From contig NZ_ATFK01000001.1 of assembly GCF_000413475.1 (NCBI RefSeq), positions 124,001 through 188,000 on the forward strand: DNA of 64,000 nucleotides, written 5' to 3'. The notes below the pieces were generated by a model. That model was not told the DNA's origin, searched no databases, and saw only the letters and a program-made list of their open reading frames with translations. Positions 48,741-57,648 of the stretch are shown here, in pieces. The translations under genes were made by a program, and so were the position numbers. The first letter of the stretch is position 1, and every line of letters begins with the position of its first letter. Origin of the DNA: Streptococcus intermedius SK54 = ATCC 27335 (GTDB lineage: Bacteria; Bacillota; Bacilli; Lactobacillales; Streptococcaceae).

Positions 48741-50384
48741 ATGACATTCGATAAAAGAAAAGTAGTCTATCAGATCTATCCAAAATCTTATAAAGACACT
48801 ACAGGAAATGGTATTGGAGATTTACAAGGGATCATTGAAAAAATTCCTTATCTTGCCCAATTGGGAGTAGATATGGTTTGGTTGAATCCTTTTTATCCTA
48901 GCCCACAACATGATAATGGTTATGATATTTCAAACTATACTGCAGTAAATCCACTGTTTGGAAATATGGCTGATTTTGAAGAAATGGTCAAGGTAGGAAA
49001 AGAATATGGCATTGATTTTATGCTAGACATGGTACTCAACCATTGCTCAACGGAACATGAGTGGTTTCAAAAAGCACTAGCTGGAGATAAATATTACCAA
49101 GACTTCTTTTTTCTACGCGACGAGCCGACAGATTGGCTGTCTAAGTTTGGTGGAAATGCATGGGCACCTTTTGGAAAGACCGGCAAGTACTATTTGCATC
49201 TTTATGATGTGACCCAGGCTGATCTTAATTGGCGCAAGCCTCATGTTCGTGAGGAACTCTTTAAAGTTGTCAATTTTTGGCTAGGCAAGGGTGTGAAGGG
49301 GTTCCGTTTTGATGTTATTAACGTCATCGGGAAGGATGAAATATTAGAGAATTGTCCGGAGAATGACGGGAAGCCAGCCTATACTGATAGACCTATCGTA
49401 CACGAGTATCTTCACATGTTGAATGAGGAGACTTTTGGAACGGATGAGACTATTATGACTGTTGGTGAAATGAGCGCGACGAATATTGAAAATTGTATTC
49501 TTTATACAGCTCCAGAACGCCACGAATTATCTATGGCTTTCAATTTTCACCATTTAAAAGTGGATTATGAAAATGGCAAGAAATGGACACTGAAGAATTT
49601 TGATTTCGAGGAATTAAAGCGTCTTTTCCATACATGGGGCAAGGAGATGAGCGATCATAATGGTTGGAGTGCTCTTTTCTGGAACAATCATGACCAGCCT
49701 CGCGCACTAAATCGTTTTGTAGATGTTAAGAATTTCCGCAATGAAGGTGCAACAATGTTGGCAGCAAGTATCCATTTATCTCGTGGAACACCTTACATTT
49801 ATATGGGAGAAGAAATTGGTATGATTGACCCAGGCTATGATAGCATGGAAGATTATGCAGATGTTGAATCTTTCAATGCATACAAAATGTTACTAAATGA
49901 AGGGAAGCAGGTAGAAGAAGCGTTTAAGATTATTCAAGCTAAATCTCGTGACAATTCTCGTACTCCTATGCAATGGGATAGCTCAGCGAATGCTGGTTTC
50001 ACAAGTGGAACTCCTTGGTTAAAAGTAGGTAAGTTTTATCCGGAAATCAATGTTGAGAATGAAATTCGAGGTCCAATTTTTACTTTTTACCAAAAATTGA
50101 TTGCTCTTCGTAAAAAATTGCCTCTTATAGCGGAGGGCAGCTACAAACCAGCTTATGAAGATAGCCAGCAAGTCTATGCCTTCGAACGTCAGTTGGGTGA
50201 TGAAAAACTGTTAGTGCTCAATAACTTCTACTCGGATCCGATTACAGTAGATGTGTTACCGGAGTATCAGAATGGTGAAATGCTCCTTTCTAATTATGGA
50301 GATTCCCAAGTGGAGGCTGTTATGACCTTGAGACCTTATGAAAGTTTGGCTATTCTGATGAAGAAACACGAATTGCAGCAATAA
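48741..50384 (+). CDS. treC: Trehalose-6-phosphate hydrolase
   Basis: The product is 547 aa of glycoside hydrolase family 13. It starts KRKVVYQIYPKSYKDTTGNG. Catalytic regions: DMVLNHCSTEHEWF, GFRFDVINVIG (nucleophile Asp), TVGEMSATN (acid Glu) and WNNHDQPRALNRF. It splits trehalose-6-phosphate into glucose and glucose-6-phosphate. It follows treP in the same direction. AGGAAA precedes the ATG. Confidence 0.95.
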   Translation: MTFDKRKVVYQIYPKSYKDTTGNGIGDLQGIIEKIPYLAQLGVDMVWLNPFYPSPQHDNGYDISNYTAVNPLFGNMADFEEMVKVGKEYGIDFMLDMVLNHCSTEHEWFQKALAGDKYYQDFFFLRDEPTDWLSKFGGNAWAPFGKTGKYYLHLYDVTQADLNWRKPHVREELFKVVNFWLGKGVKGFRFDVINVIGKDEILENCPENDGKPAYTDRPIVHEYLHMLNEETFGTDETIMTVGEMSATNIENCILYTAPERHELSMAFNFHHLKVDYENGKKWTLKNFDFEELKRLFHTWGKEMSDHNGWSALFWNNHDQPRALNRFVDVKNFRNEGATMLAASIHLSRGTPYIYMGEEIGMIDPGYDSMEDYADVESFNAYKMLLNEGKQVEEAFKIIQAKSRDNSRTPMQWDSSANAGFTSGTPWLKVGKFYPEINVENEIRGPIFTFYQKLIALRKKLPLIAEGSYKPAYEDSQQVYAFERQLGDEKLLVLNNFYSDPITVDVLPEYQNGEMLLSNYGDSQVEAVMTLRPYESLAILMKKHELQQ

Positions 50385-50390
50385 ATTCTA

Positions 50391-50420
50391 AAATCGACTG
50401 AATATTTCAGCCGATTTTTT
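50391..50420 (+). terminator. Terminator of treC
   Basis: AAATCGACTGA with TCAGCCGATTT and a T-run. Confidence 0.75.
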
Positions 50421-50429
50421 AAAACTCGA

Positions 50430-50468
50430 TAGAAAGCGCTTGCGCTATTCTTCTGTTTTATTTATAAT
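50430..50468 (+). promoter_or_regulatory. Nuclease gene promoter overlapped by a cre-like site
   Basis: TTGCGC (50440-50445), 17 nt, TATAAT (50463-50468). AGAAAGCGCTTGCG at about 50430-50443 matches the CcpA cre pattern with two mismatches and covers the -35. This suggests carbon catabolite repression. Confidence 0.55.
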
Positions 50469-50531
50469 AGTTACGGTAGGAACACATCTCAAGGAAATTT
50501 AATTTCCAATTTATGATGTAAAGGAGAATAT

Positions 50532-52706
50532 ATGAAAAAAAGTTCAAAGCAATTATCTGTCTTGTTTGCGACAGCTATTTTGTTAGCAAACACCACTGTT
50601 AGTCCTCTTGTTCAGGCGAAAGAGAGTAGTTCCACAGGTTCAGAAACTTCTGTAACGACAACTTCAGGGTCTAGTTCTGTTGCTTCAACAACGCAGTCGC
50701 AATCATCAAAACGTGCTTCTGAAAGTTCAGCAAGCAGTATGAGCGAAGCAAGTGGCAATAGGGAAGGAACAGGTAAGACAGAAGCTGCAAGCGGTGAAGA
50801 ACGAACCGATACTTCGAAAGTTACTCCAGTTGCTAATATAGGTCAAATACAGGGCGAGTCACATGAATCACCTTATAATGGGAAAAAGGTTCGTGTTGCC
50901 AATGTGGTTGTGACAAAAACAGACCAATATGGTTTTTACGTGCAGGACATCAAAGGGGATGGAAATACTAAAACTTCAGATGCTATTTATGTAGTTTCAC
51001 AGGAAAAAGTCGCTGTTGGAGATCAACTAACTATTGAAGGTGAAGTCAAAGAAGGCTATATGGAAGCTCTCGGTCTTCGTCCAGGACAAGAGTTTAAAAA
51101 GCCGACTAATAGTTTAACAGTCACACAATTGTTTGCTTCTAAGGTAACGAAAAACGGTACAGCCACATTACCAGAACCAGTTAATATTTCAGAGCGAATG
51201 CCAAAAGATATCGTAGACAATACCCCGACTACTTATGATCCAGAATATGATGCATTGGATTATTGGGAAAGTCTGGAGGGTATGTTGACAACAGTGAAAA
51301 AACCTCGTGTGCTTGGCCCACAATATCGAGGAGATATTTATCTTTTGCCTGCTGCTTACCAAGACCTTCCACTCAATAATATCGGTGGTGTCAATCTTCG
51401 CCCTAATGTCCAAAACACAGCAACTATTCCAGTCTATGTGGGAAATACATATGTTGCAAAAGCTAAGGACTACTTTAATGAAGATGTGGTTGGTGTTGTG
51501 ACTTACCGAGGTAGAATTTACAAGTTGAACCCAACCAAATTACCAGACTTACAAGATGGTGGTTTAAAAAGAGAAGTTTCCAAAATTTACCCAAGTGAGG
51601 ATAAATTGACGATTGCTTCCTACAATATCGAAAATTTCTCAGCAAATAACGCAGCTGGTGAAACCCCTGATGAAAAAGTAGACAAAATTGCTAAGTCCTT
51701 TATCAATGAAATTCATAGTCCAGATATTATTACCCTGATAGAAGTTCAAGATAATAATGGCAGCGTTAATGACGGAACAGTTAGTGGTGTAAAAAGTGGT
51801 GAAAAACTAGCTGCTCGCATTAAACAATTAGGTGGAAAAGAATACAGATATACCGAAGTCGCCCCTGTTGATGGAGCAGATGGAGGAAAACCAGGCTCCA
51901 ATATTCGTGTAGCTTACTTGTATAACCCTCAAAGAGTAAAACTAGTGGAGCGAGCAGCAGGAAAGAGCACAGAAGCAGCTGCGTTTAAAGATGGACACCT
52001 AGTCAAAAATCCTGCAAGAATTGACCCGACCAATCCAATTTTTACGAAAGTTAGAAAATCCTTAGCAGCAGAATTTGAATTTAAAGGTGAGCATATTGTC
52101 GTCATTGCCAATCATTTGAAATCTAAGCTTGGTGATGATGCAGTGTATGGCGCCAAGCAACCAGCAGTACAAAATACCTTGGGCCAACGCATTGAGCAAG
52201 GCAAGCTGTTGAACGCTTTTGTCAAAGAAGGTTTGAAGCAAAATCCTAATTTGAAGTTTGTCTTGACTGGTGACTTTAATGACTTTGAATTTTCAGAAAC
52301 TGCCAAAGCAGTGGCTGGTAATGAATTAGTCAATATGATGCTTAATCACGACGCAGCAGACCGCTATTCTTATTTCTATCGTGGTAGCAATCAAAGTTTA
52401 GACAATATCTTTGTCTCAAAAAACATTGCTGATAAGACAGTATTCTCACCAGTTCATATCAATGCTTCTTTCATGGAAGAACATGGCCGGGCATCAGATC
52501 ACGATCCTGTTATTGCTCAGCTTGACTTCAGTAAGAAGCAGGAAACTCCACCAGCTAGCCCTAAGCCTTCTGACGAAAATAAAGCTGAGAAATCTGGTGA
52601 AAAAGGAACTTTACCATCTACAGGAACAAAAGGTACTGAAGTAGCTGTTGTAGGATTACTCTTGTTTAGTGTAACACTTCTCTTTAGAAAAAAATTAACA
52701 AAATAA
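50532..52706 (+). CDS. LPXTG wall-anchored extracellular nuclease (SsnA/SWAN type)
   Basis: The product is 724 aa. A signal peptide (about 1-29, ending SPLVQA) is followed by a Ser/Thr-rich linker, an OB-fold-like domain (about 95-190) and an endonuclease/exonuclease/phosphatase domain (about 355-660). Its catalytic blocks are ASYNIENFS, TLIEVQDN, ANHLKSK, TGDFNDFE and SDHDPVIAQ. The sorting signal is LPSTG, a hydrophobic helix and FRKKLTK. Sortase A should fix it to peptidoglycan. Related streptococcal enzymes degrade DNA, including neutrophil traps. Confidence 0.9.
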   Translation: MKKSSKQLSVLFATAILLANTTVSPLVQAKESSSTGSETSVTTTSGSSSVASTTQSQSSKRASESSASSMSEASGNREGTGKTEAASGEERTDTSKVTPVANIGQIQGESHESPYNGKKVRVANVVVTKTDQYGFYVQDIKGDGNTKTSDAIYVVSQEKVAVGDQLTIEGEVKEGYMEALGLRPGQEFKKPTNSLTVTQLFASKVTKNGTATLPEPVNISERMPKDIVDNTPTTYDPEYDALDYWESLEGMLTTVKKPRVLGPQYRGDIYLLPAAYQDLPLNNIGGVNLRPNVQNTATIPVYVGNTYVAKAKDYFNEDVVGVVTYRGRIYKLNPTKLPDLQDGGLKREVSKIYPSEDKLTIASYNIENFSANNAAGETPDEKVDKIAKSFINEIHSPDIITLIEVQDNNGSVNDGTVSGVKSGEKLAARIKQLGGKEYRYTEVAPVDGADGGKPGSNIRVAYLYNPQRVKLVERAAGKSTEAAAFKDGHLVKNPARIDPTNPIFTKVRKSLAAEFEFKGEHIVVIANHLKSKLGDDAVYGAKQPAVQNTLGQRIEQGKLLNAFVKEGLKQNPNLKFVLTGDFNDFEFSETAKAVAGNELVNMMLNHDAADRYSYFYRGSNQSLDNIFVSKNIADKTVFSPVHINASFMEEHGRASDHDPVIAQLDFSKKQETPPASPKPSDENKAEKSGEKGTLPSTGTKGTEVAVVGLLLFSVTLLFRKKLTK

Positions 52707-52716
52707 TATAGTAATG

Positions 52717-52754
52717 AGAGATTGAGGCCATAGTTCTCAATCTCATTTGTTTTG
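52717..52754 (+). terminator. Terminator of the nuclease gene
   Basis: GAGATTGAG with CTCAATCTC, then ATTTGTTTTG. Confidence 0.65.
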
Positions 52755-52832
52755 AAAAATATTGAAAATGAAACTGAAAAACAGATTATTTTCTAAAAAA
52801 TAGGCAAATTATGCCTCTATATAGAAAAGAAG

Positions 52833-52861
52833 TGTTATAATAGTAACATAAAACGTTTTCA
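52833..52861 (+). promoter_or_regulatory. pflA promoter with cre-like site
   Basis: TGT-TATAAT (52836-52841) as extended -10. ATAAAACGTTTTCA at 52848-52861 fits 12 of 14 cre positions and overlaps the expected start of transcription. Confidence 0.5.
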
Positions 52862-52874
52862 AGAGGATAAGACG

Positions 52875-53672
52875 ATGAAAAAAGAAGTAATTGATTATGG
52901 AAAAGTAACAGGTATGGTCCATTCGACTGAAAGTTTTGGAGCTGTTGATGGGCCTGGTATCCGTTTCATTGTCTTTTTACAGGGGTGTAAAATGCGTTGT
53001 CAATATTGCCACAATCCAGATACATGGGCAATAGAAACAAATAATTCAAGAGAGCGAACGGTTGAAGATGTCTTGCAAGAAGCTCTTCGGTATCGTGGCT
53101 TTTGGGGTAAAAAAGGTGGGATTACAGTAAGTGGCGGTGAAGCCCTTTTGCAAATTAATTTTGTGACTGCACTCTTTACCAAAGCTAAAGAATTGGGAAT
53201 TCATTGCACTTTAGATACTTGTGCGATGCCTTTCCGCAATACACCAGAGTATCTCAAAGTTTTTGATCGTTTACTTGAAGTGACAGATTTAGTGTTGCTG
53301 GATATTAAAGAAGTCAATGATGCTCAGCATAGATTTGTAACAGGGCACACTAATAAGAATATTTTGGAATGTGCAAAATATTTATCTGATAAAGGTGTTC
53401 CAATGTGGATTCGCCATGTTTTGGTTCCAACGTTAACAGACCGTGATGACGACTTAAAGGAATTAGGTGAGTTTGTCAAAACTTTAAAAACAGTTGATAA
53501 ATTTGAAGTGCTACCTTATCATACAATGGGAGAATTTAAATGGCGTGAATTAGGAATTCCTTATCCATTAGAAGGTATTAAACCACCAACCGCTGACCGA
53601 GTAAAAAATGCCAAAGAACTCATGAAAACCGAATCCTATATAGAGTATATGAATCGCATACATAATAGTTGA
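52875..53672 (+). CDS. pflA: Pyruvate formate-lyase activating enzyme
   Basis: The product is 265 aa. It is a radical-SAM glycyl radical activase with GCKMRCQYCHNPDTW (CxxxCxxC), the GGE motif in VSGGEALLQ, and a C-terminal EVLPYHTMGEFKW. It installs the glycyl radical on pyruvate formate-lyase for mixed-acid fermentation without oxygen. AGAGGA precedes the ATG. The lyase gene itself is not in this window. Confidence 0.96.
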   Translation: MKKEVIDYGKVTGMVHSTESFGAVDGPGIRFIVFLQGCKMRCQYCHNPDTWAIETNNSRERTVEDVLQEALRYRGFWGKKGGITVSGGEALLQINFVTALFTKAKELGIHCTLDTCAMPFRNTPEYLKVFDRLLEVTDLVLLDIKEVNDAQHRFVTGHTNKNILECAKYLSDKGVPMWIRHVLVPTLTDRDDDLKELGEFVKTLKTVDKFEVLPYHTMGEFKWRELGIPYPLEGIKPPTADRVKNAKELMKTESYIEYMNRIHNS

Positions 53673-53699
53673 TCAAAAGTAGAAAGTGAAATGTTGACC

Positions 53700-53745
53700 A
53701 GCACTTAAGAAGTTAGCTAGAAAAACTGACGATTAAGTGCTTTTC
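53700..53745 (+). terminator. Terminator of pflA
   Basis: AGCACTTAA with TTAAGTGCT and TTT, a 9-bp stem with a structured loop. Confidence 0.65.
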
Positions 53746-53756
53746 TATTCCTCTCT

Positions 53757-53785
53757 TTGTGAAAATCTTAAAATTGTGCTAAAAT
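53757..53785 (+). promoter_or_regulatory. Promoter of ppaC
   Basis: TTGTGA, 17 nt, TAAAAT. Confidence 0.6.
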
Positions 53786-53816
53786 AAGGTGTATAAAAAG
53801 TTTATGAGGTACTATC

Positions 53817-54752
53817 ATGTCTAAAATTTTAGTTTTCGGTCATCAAAATCCAGATTCAGATGCGATTGGCTCAGCTGTGGCCTTTGCTTATCTTGCGCGT
53901 GAAGCTTATGGCTTGGATACAGAAGCAGTGGCTCTTGGGACTCCAAATGAAGAAACAGCTTTTGTCTTGAACTATTTTGGTGTAGAAGCACCGCGTGTGG
54001 TGACATCTGCCAAAGCAGAAGGAGTTGAGCAAGTCATTTTAACAGACCATAATGAATTTCAACAGTCTATTTCTGACATTGCAGAGGTAGAAGTGTATGG
54101 CGTTGTGGATCATCACCGTGTAGCGAATTTTGAAACAGCCAGCCCGCTTTATATGCGTTTGGAGCCTGTTGGTTCTGCATCTTCTATCGTTTATCGTATG
54201 TTTAAAGAATGTGGCGTAGCTGTACCAAAAGAACTCGCAGGACTAATGCTCTCAGGTTTGATTTCGGATACTCTTCTTTTGAAATCACCTACCACACATC
54301 CAAGTGATAAGGTCATTGCTCCAGAATTGGCTGAACTTGCTGGTGTAAATTTGGAAGAATATGGTTTGGCAATGCTAAAGGCTGGAACTAACTTGGCTAG
54401 CAAAACAGCAGAAGAACTGATTGATATTGATGCTAAAACATTCGAATTAAACGGAAACCAAGTTCGTGTAGCACAAGTCAACACAGTTGATATTGCAGAA
54501 GTCTTAGAACGTCAAGGTGAATTGGAAGCAGCAATGCAAGCAGCTAATGCAGCAAATGGTTATTCTGACTTCGTTTTGATGATTACAGATATCGTTAACT
54601 CAAACTCAGAAATCCTTGCACTTGGATCAAACATGGACAAGGTTGAAGCAGCCTTCAACTTTAAACTTGAAAACAACCACGCTTTCTTGGCTGGTGCTGT
54701 TTCCCGTAAGAAACAAGTAGTGCCTCAATTGACTGAAAGCTTTAATGGGTAA
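53817..54752 (+). CDS. ppaC: Manganese-dependent inorganic pyrophosphatase (family II)
   Basis: The product is 311 aa. The DHH-family metal motifs are [15 protein letters not shown] and [13 protein letters not shown], with the DHHA2 C-domain ending [14 protein letters not shown]. It hydrolyses pyrophosphate and drives biosynthesis. ATGAGGTA precedes the ATG. Confidence 0.97.
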   Translation: MSKILVFGHQNPDSDAIGSAVAFAYLAREAYGLDTEAVALGTPNEETAFVLNYFGVEAPRVVTSAKAEGVEQVILTDHNEFQQSISDIAEVEVYGVVDHHRVANFETASPLYMRLEPVGSASSIVYRMFKECGVAVPKELAGLMLSGLISDTLLLKSPTTHPSDKVIAPELAELAGVNLEEYGLAMLKAGTNLASKTAEELIDIDAKTFELNGNQVRVAQVNTVDIAEVLERQGELEAAMQAANAANGYSDFVLMITDIVNSNSEILALGSNMDKVEAAFNFKLENNHAFLAGAVSRKKQVVPQLTESFNG

Positions 54753-54805
54753 TTCTTAATGAATGTTAGGAACTGCTAATTTGACTACTTATACAAGGTG
54801 ATGGT

Positions 54806-55131
54806 ATGATACGATTGATTGAAGGACTACGCTTTTTGGTTGAGATTGTAGCAATCTTTGGTCTTTTCTCTGTGTCTGTGATACAAATTTCCTGATTGGA
54901 AAAATTCCTGTTTTTTCTTCTAGCAGTTCTATTAATCTTATTCTGGGCTCGATATATGGCACCAAAATCTCCATATGCTTTAAAAAATGGCAACGCATCG
55001 TTACTGAGACATCGATTTTTATTCTAGTTAGTGGTAGTTTTTGGTATTTGTATGGGTTGCAAATAGGAGTCCTCTACTTTGTTCTATCATTTGGAAGTTT
55101 AGTGCTACTTTATTATTTTCAGCTAGAGTGA
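54806..55131 (+). pseudogene. YrdB (DUF2568) family membrane protein, broken
   Basis: AAGGTG stands before the ATG at 54806. The frame reads IRLIEGLRFLVEIVAIFGLF, meets an in-frame TGA at 54893-54895, goes on with FLLAVLLILFWARYMAPKSP (typical YrdB), and after a frameshift near 54990 finishes as TSIFILVSGSFWYLYGLQIG and further to a TGA at 55129. Reassembled it would be about 108 aa with four helices. Two lesions make it non-functional. Confidence 0.65.
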
Positions 55132-55215
55132 TTCTTATAGTATAGTTGATGAATTATTTAGACGACAATAATTTGACTAGCAATTGAATTAGGAAATTCT
55201 TGTTTCCTTATAGCT

Positions 55216-55239
55216 AAAGGGGTCTCGGCTCCTTTTTTT
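55216..55239 (+). terminator. Terminator upstream of the YiiX-like gene
   Basis: AAGGGG, loop, CTCCTT and seven T. Confidence 0.55.
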
Positions 55240-55252
55240 CTAGGAGAGAAGT

Positions 55253-55765
55253 ATGTTAGAAAATGGCGACTTGATTTTTGTGAAAGAGAGTTCTGATATG
55301 GGGCGAGCTATCCAGACTTCGACAGGTAGCTATAGCCATGTTGCTATCTTTTTGGAGGGATTGATCTACCATGCTAGCGCAGAAGCAGGTGTTAGCTGTC
55401 AAAAGCCAGCAGATTTTTTTGAGTCTAATCGTATTTATGATCTCTATGTCTATCCAGATATAGAACCTCTGCGAGTTAAAGAAAGGGCTTGCCAGCACCT
55501 AGAAGCATCCTACAATGCTTCCTTTTATCCAGATGGGGATGGGTTTTATTGTTCCCAGTACATCGCAGAAATCCTGCCTATTTTCGAAACTATTCCTATG
55601 AAGTTTGGGGATGGTGATCAGGAAATTAGTGATTTTTGGAGTGATTATTATAGAGAGCTGGGGCTTCCTGTACCAGTGAACCAGCCTGGTACAAATCCTA
55701 GTCAGTTAGCAGCATCTCCACTTTTGAAATGTAAAGAAAGGAATCTTTATGATTCAGATTTTTAA
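55253..55765 (+). CDS. YiiX/YebB-like permuted NlpC/P60 cysteine hydrolase
   Basis: The product is 170 aa. It starts MLENGDLIFV. The catalytic His is in SYSHVAIFLEG (about residue 28) and the Cys in DGFYCSQYIAEIL (about 100); this reversed His-Cys order marks the permuted papain-like fold. No signal peptide is seen, so action is probably intracellular; the substrate (amide, thioester or peptidoglycan piece) is unknown. GGAGAG precedes the ATG. It overlaps the DUF1803 gene. Confidence 0.75.
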   Translation: MLENGDLIFVKESSDMGRAIQTSTGSYSHVAIFLEGLIYHASAEAGVSCQKPADFFESNRIYDLYVYPDIEPLRVKERACQHLEASYNASFYPDGDGFYCSQYIAEILPIFETIPMKFGDGDQEISDFWSDYYRELGLPVPVNQPGTNPSQLAASPLLKCKERNLYDSDF

Positions 55766-56432
55766 TCCATCTCGTTTAACACGTCAGCCATTTTTTTTCA
55801 AATTGATAAATTACTTAGACCGACATGACGATGTTTCTTTGCGAGAGATTAAACGTGAATTTGCAAACTTTGCCAACATTGATCGTTCTATAGAAGACTA
55901 TATCAAGGCAGGTTATGTGGTTCGAGCAAATAAACGGTATCACCAAACGGTTCCTCTGTTGGGAGATGTGATGGATTTGTCTTTTGATCAAGAGGTCTTT
56001 GTACGAGATGATAGTCCTCTTTATCAAGAATTGCTGAATTTGCGCTTTGAGACATACTTGACTAACCAAACCAATCAAGCAGTTCTATTGGAAAAAACAG
56101 ATTTTCTTAGAAATCAATTGACGCTTTCCAATTATTTTTATAAGCTGAAGCAACAATACCCATTGACCAATCAGCAACAGAAACTTCATGCTCTACTAGG
56201 AGATGTGAATCCTGAATATGCTCTAAAATATATGACGACTTTTCTGTTGAAGTATGGTCGTAAAACTGAGCTGATGCAGAAACGGCGTGATATTTTTGTA
56301 GATGCTCTAGCGATTCTAGGCTATATTACGCCTAACGAAGCGGGACGATATGAACTGTGTTTGGATTTTGATAAGGCAACTTTAACTTTTCGTGCAAAGG
56401 AATCAGTAGACTTTTCAAGCTCAAAATTATAG
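55749..56432 (+). CDS. DUF1803 family protein
   Basis: The product is 227 aa, without membrane segments. The N-terminus (NPSRLTRQPFFFKLINYLDR, LREIKREFANFANIDRSIED) looks like a winged-helix fold. It matches the streptococcal DUF1803 family, found near ppaC in other species. Function is unknown. It overlaps the preceding hydrolase by 17 nt, so the two form an operon. Confidence 0.8.
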   Translation: MIQIFNPSRLTRQPFFFKLINYLDRHDDVSLREIKREFANFANIDRSIEDYIKAGYVVRANKRYHQTVPLLGDVMDLSFDQEVFVRDDSPLYQELLNLRFETYLTNQTNQAVLLEKTDFLRNQLTLSNYFYKLKQQYPLTNQQQKLHALLGDVNPEYALKYMTTFLLKYGRKTELMQKRRDIFVDALAILGYITPNEAGRYELCLDFDKATLTFRAKESVDFSSSKL

Positions 56433-56766
56433 AATAAACAGATTTTAAGGTTTATTGATAGATTTATTATAAGTAAAAAAATTAAATTTAGCATGAAGCG
56501 AGAGTGGGGGTCTCCAGCTTTAAAATATACAGTACAATAAATCAACAATGCACTAGCTGACAGATAAGGCTTGTAAAGAAAGTCTTAAAACTGCTCACTT
56601 TTCAAGCTTGGAAAAACACCTTTAACGAAAACGAAGTTTTTATCAGTCATCATCATGATAGACTTCTAGAATGTTGAGTCACTTTGCGAGGGGGAGGCTG
56701 TCATCTAGAAATCTTCTATTTTTGAGTTCTATTCTGCGCCATATCGTTTCATGAAAGGAGTGTATC
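56433..56766 (+). other. Intergenic stretch with hairpins only
   Basis: At 56494-56519 AAGCGAGAG pairs with GTCTCCAGCTT around a TGGGG loop. At about 56629-56663 GAAGT...ATCA pairs with TGAT...ACTTC. No gene or clear terminator is visible. GAAAGGAG at 56753 serves the next gene. Confidence 0.5.
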
Positions 56767-57525
56767 ATGAATACTTTAGCAAAAATTCGTCCGCCTCAAC
56801 CACTAAAATATCTGAAATGGTTTGATATTGTCGTCGTGACAGCTCTGCTGTTTGGACAATTCATCTATCGTTCGACAGAACTGTATCTTGCTAGTCTGTC
56901 CCCGTCCACAACGGCAACAGCAGCAGATACAACGAATAAAACAGTAAATGATGGAGCCGCTTATTCTAGTAACTTAGAATTACAACTTCTCATGTTAGCT
57001 CTGACGGTAGTATATTTGTTGTTTCGTCGATTTGACTTTAAGCAGTTGCCGATTCGCTTATCGTGGTCTGTACTCTTTTGGGTTCCATTTATTTTTGCAG
57101 TTATGGGGATTCTATCAGATACCGTGATGACCCTTAGCGGAGAATATAACTATTTTGATCCTCAATTATGGAAATACATTGATTTGACAGAAATTTTCCG
57201 TAAGCTTATCGATTTGACACCTAGGGCTATTCTCTATGATCTGCTGAATGGCTTTTATGAAGAATTTTTCTTCTTGGGACTACTGACTTCTGTTCAAGAT
57301 AGATATAAGTGGTGGATTCTTCTTTATTCGACAATCATTCGTATTTCTTTCCATACTTATCAGGGCATGCTCTGGGCGCTAACGATTGGTGTTGGCTTTG
57401 GACTTCTCTATTATTTTCTTTACAAATATAAGGTTAAAAATCTCTTACCATTTTTCCTCGTGCACGCTCTTGCAGATATGTATGGTTCAAGTCTACTGTA
57501 TGTTTTGATTAGTTGGAGAAAATAG
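56767..57525 (+). CDS. CPBP family intramembrane protease-like protein
   Basis: The product is 252 aa with about six membrane helices. The CPBP (CAAX protease/Abi) motifs are present in part: the glutamate pair in FYEEFFFLGLL (about 170), a His in ISFHTYQGMLWA and HALADMYG near the end. The arginine that normally follows EE (EExxxR) is not seen, so activity is uncertain. Members act in bacteriocin self-immunity or protein processing. GAAAGGAG precedes the ATG. Confidence 0.75.
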   Translation: MNTLAKIRPPQPLKYLKWFDIVVVTALLFGQFIYRSTELYLASLSPSTTATAADTTNKTVNDGAAYSSNLELQLLMLALTVVYLLFRRFDFKQLPIRLSWSVLFWVPFIFAVMGILSDTVMTLSGEYNYFDPQLWKYIDLTEIFRKLIDLTPRAILYDLLNGFYEEFFFLGLLTSVQDRYKWWILLYSTIIRISFHTYQGMLWALTIGVGFGLLYYFLYKYKVKNLLPFFLVHALADMYGSSLLYVLISWRK

Positions 57526-57607
57526 TAAAAAATAAGAATTACGCTATTAAAGAAATTGTGGTTATATTATTTTTCATATTAGTATGAATTCATATCTTTC
57601 CCTCAAC

Positions 57608-57643
57608 AAATAAAGGTCGAGACAACAGTCTTCGACCTTTATT
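57608..57643. terminator. Bidirectional terminator (CPBP gene / murE)
   Basis: AAATAAAGGTCGA with TCGACCTTTATT between convergent genes. Confidence 0.8.
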
Positions 57644-57648
57644 CAATT

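Noticed and set aside
56433-56766. Possible small gene between DUF1803 and CPBP genes
   Set aside because: All frames are interrupted by stops; only hairpins are visible.
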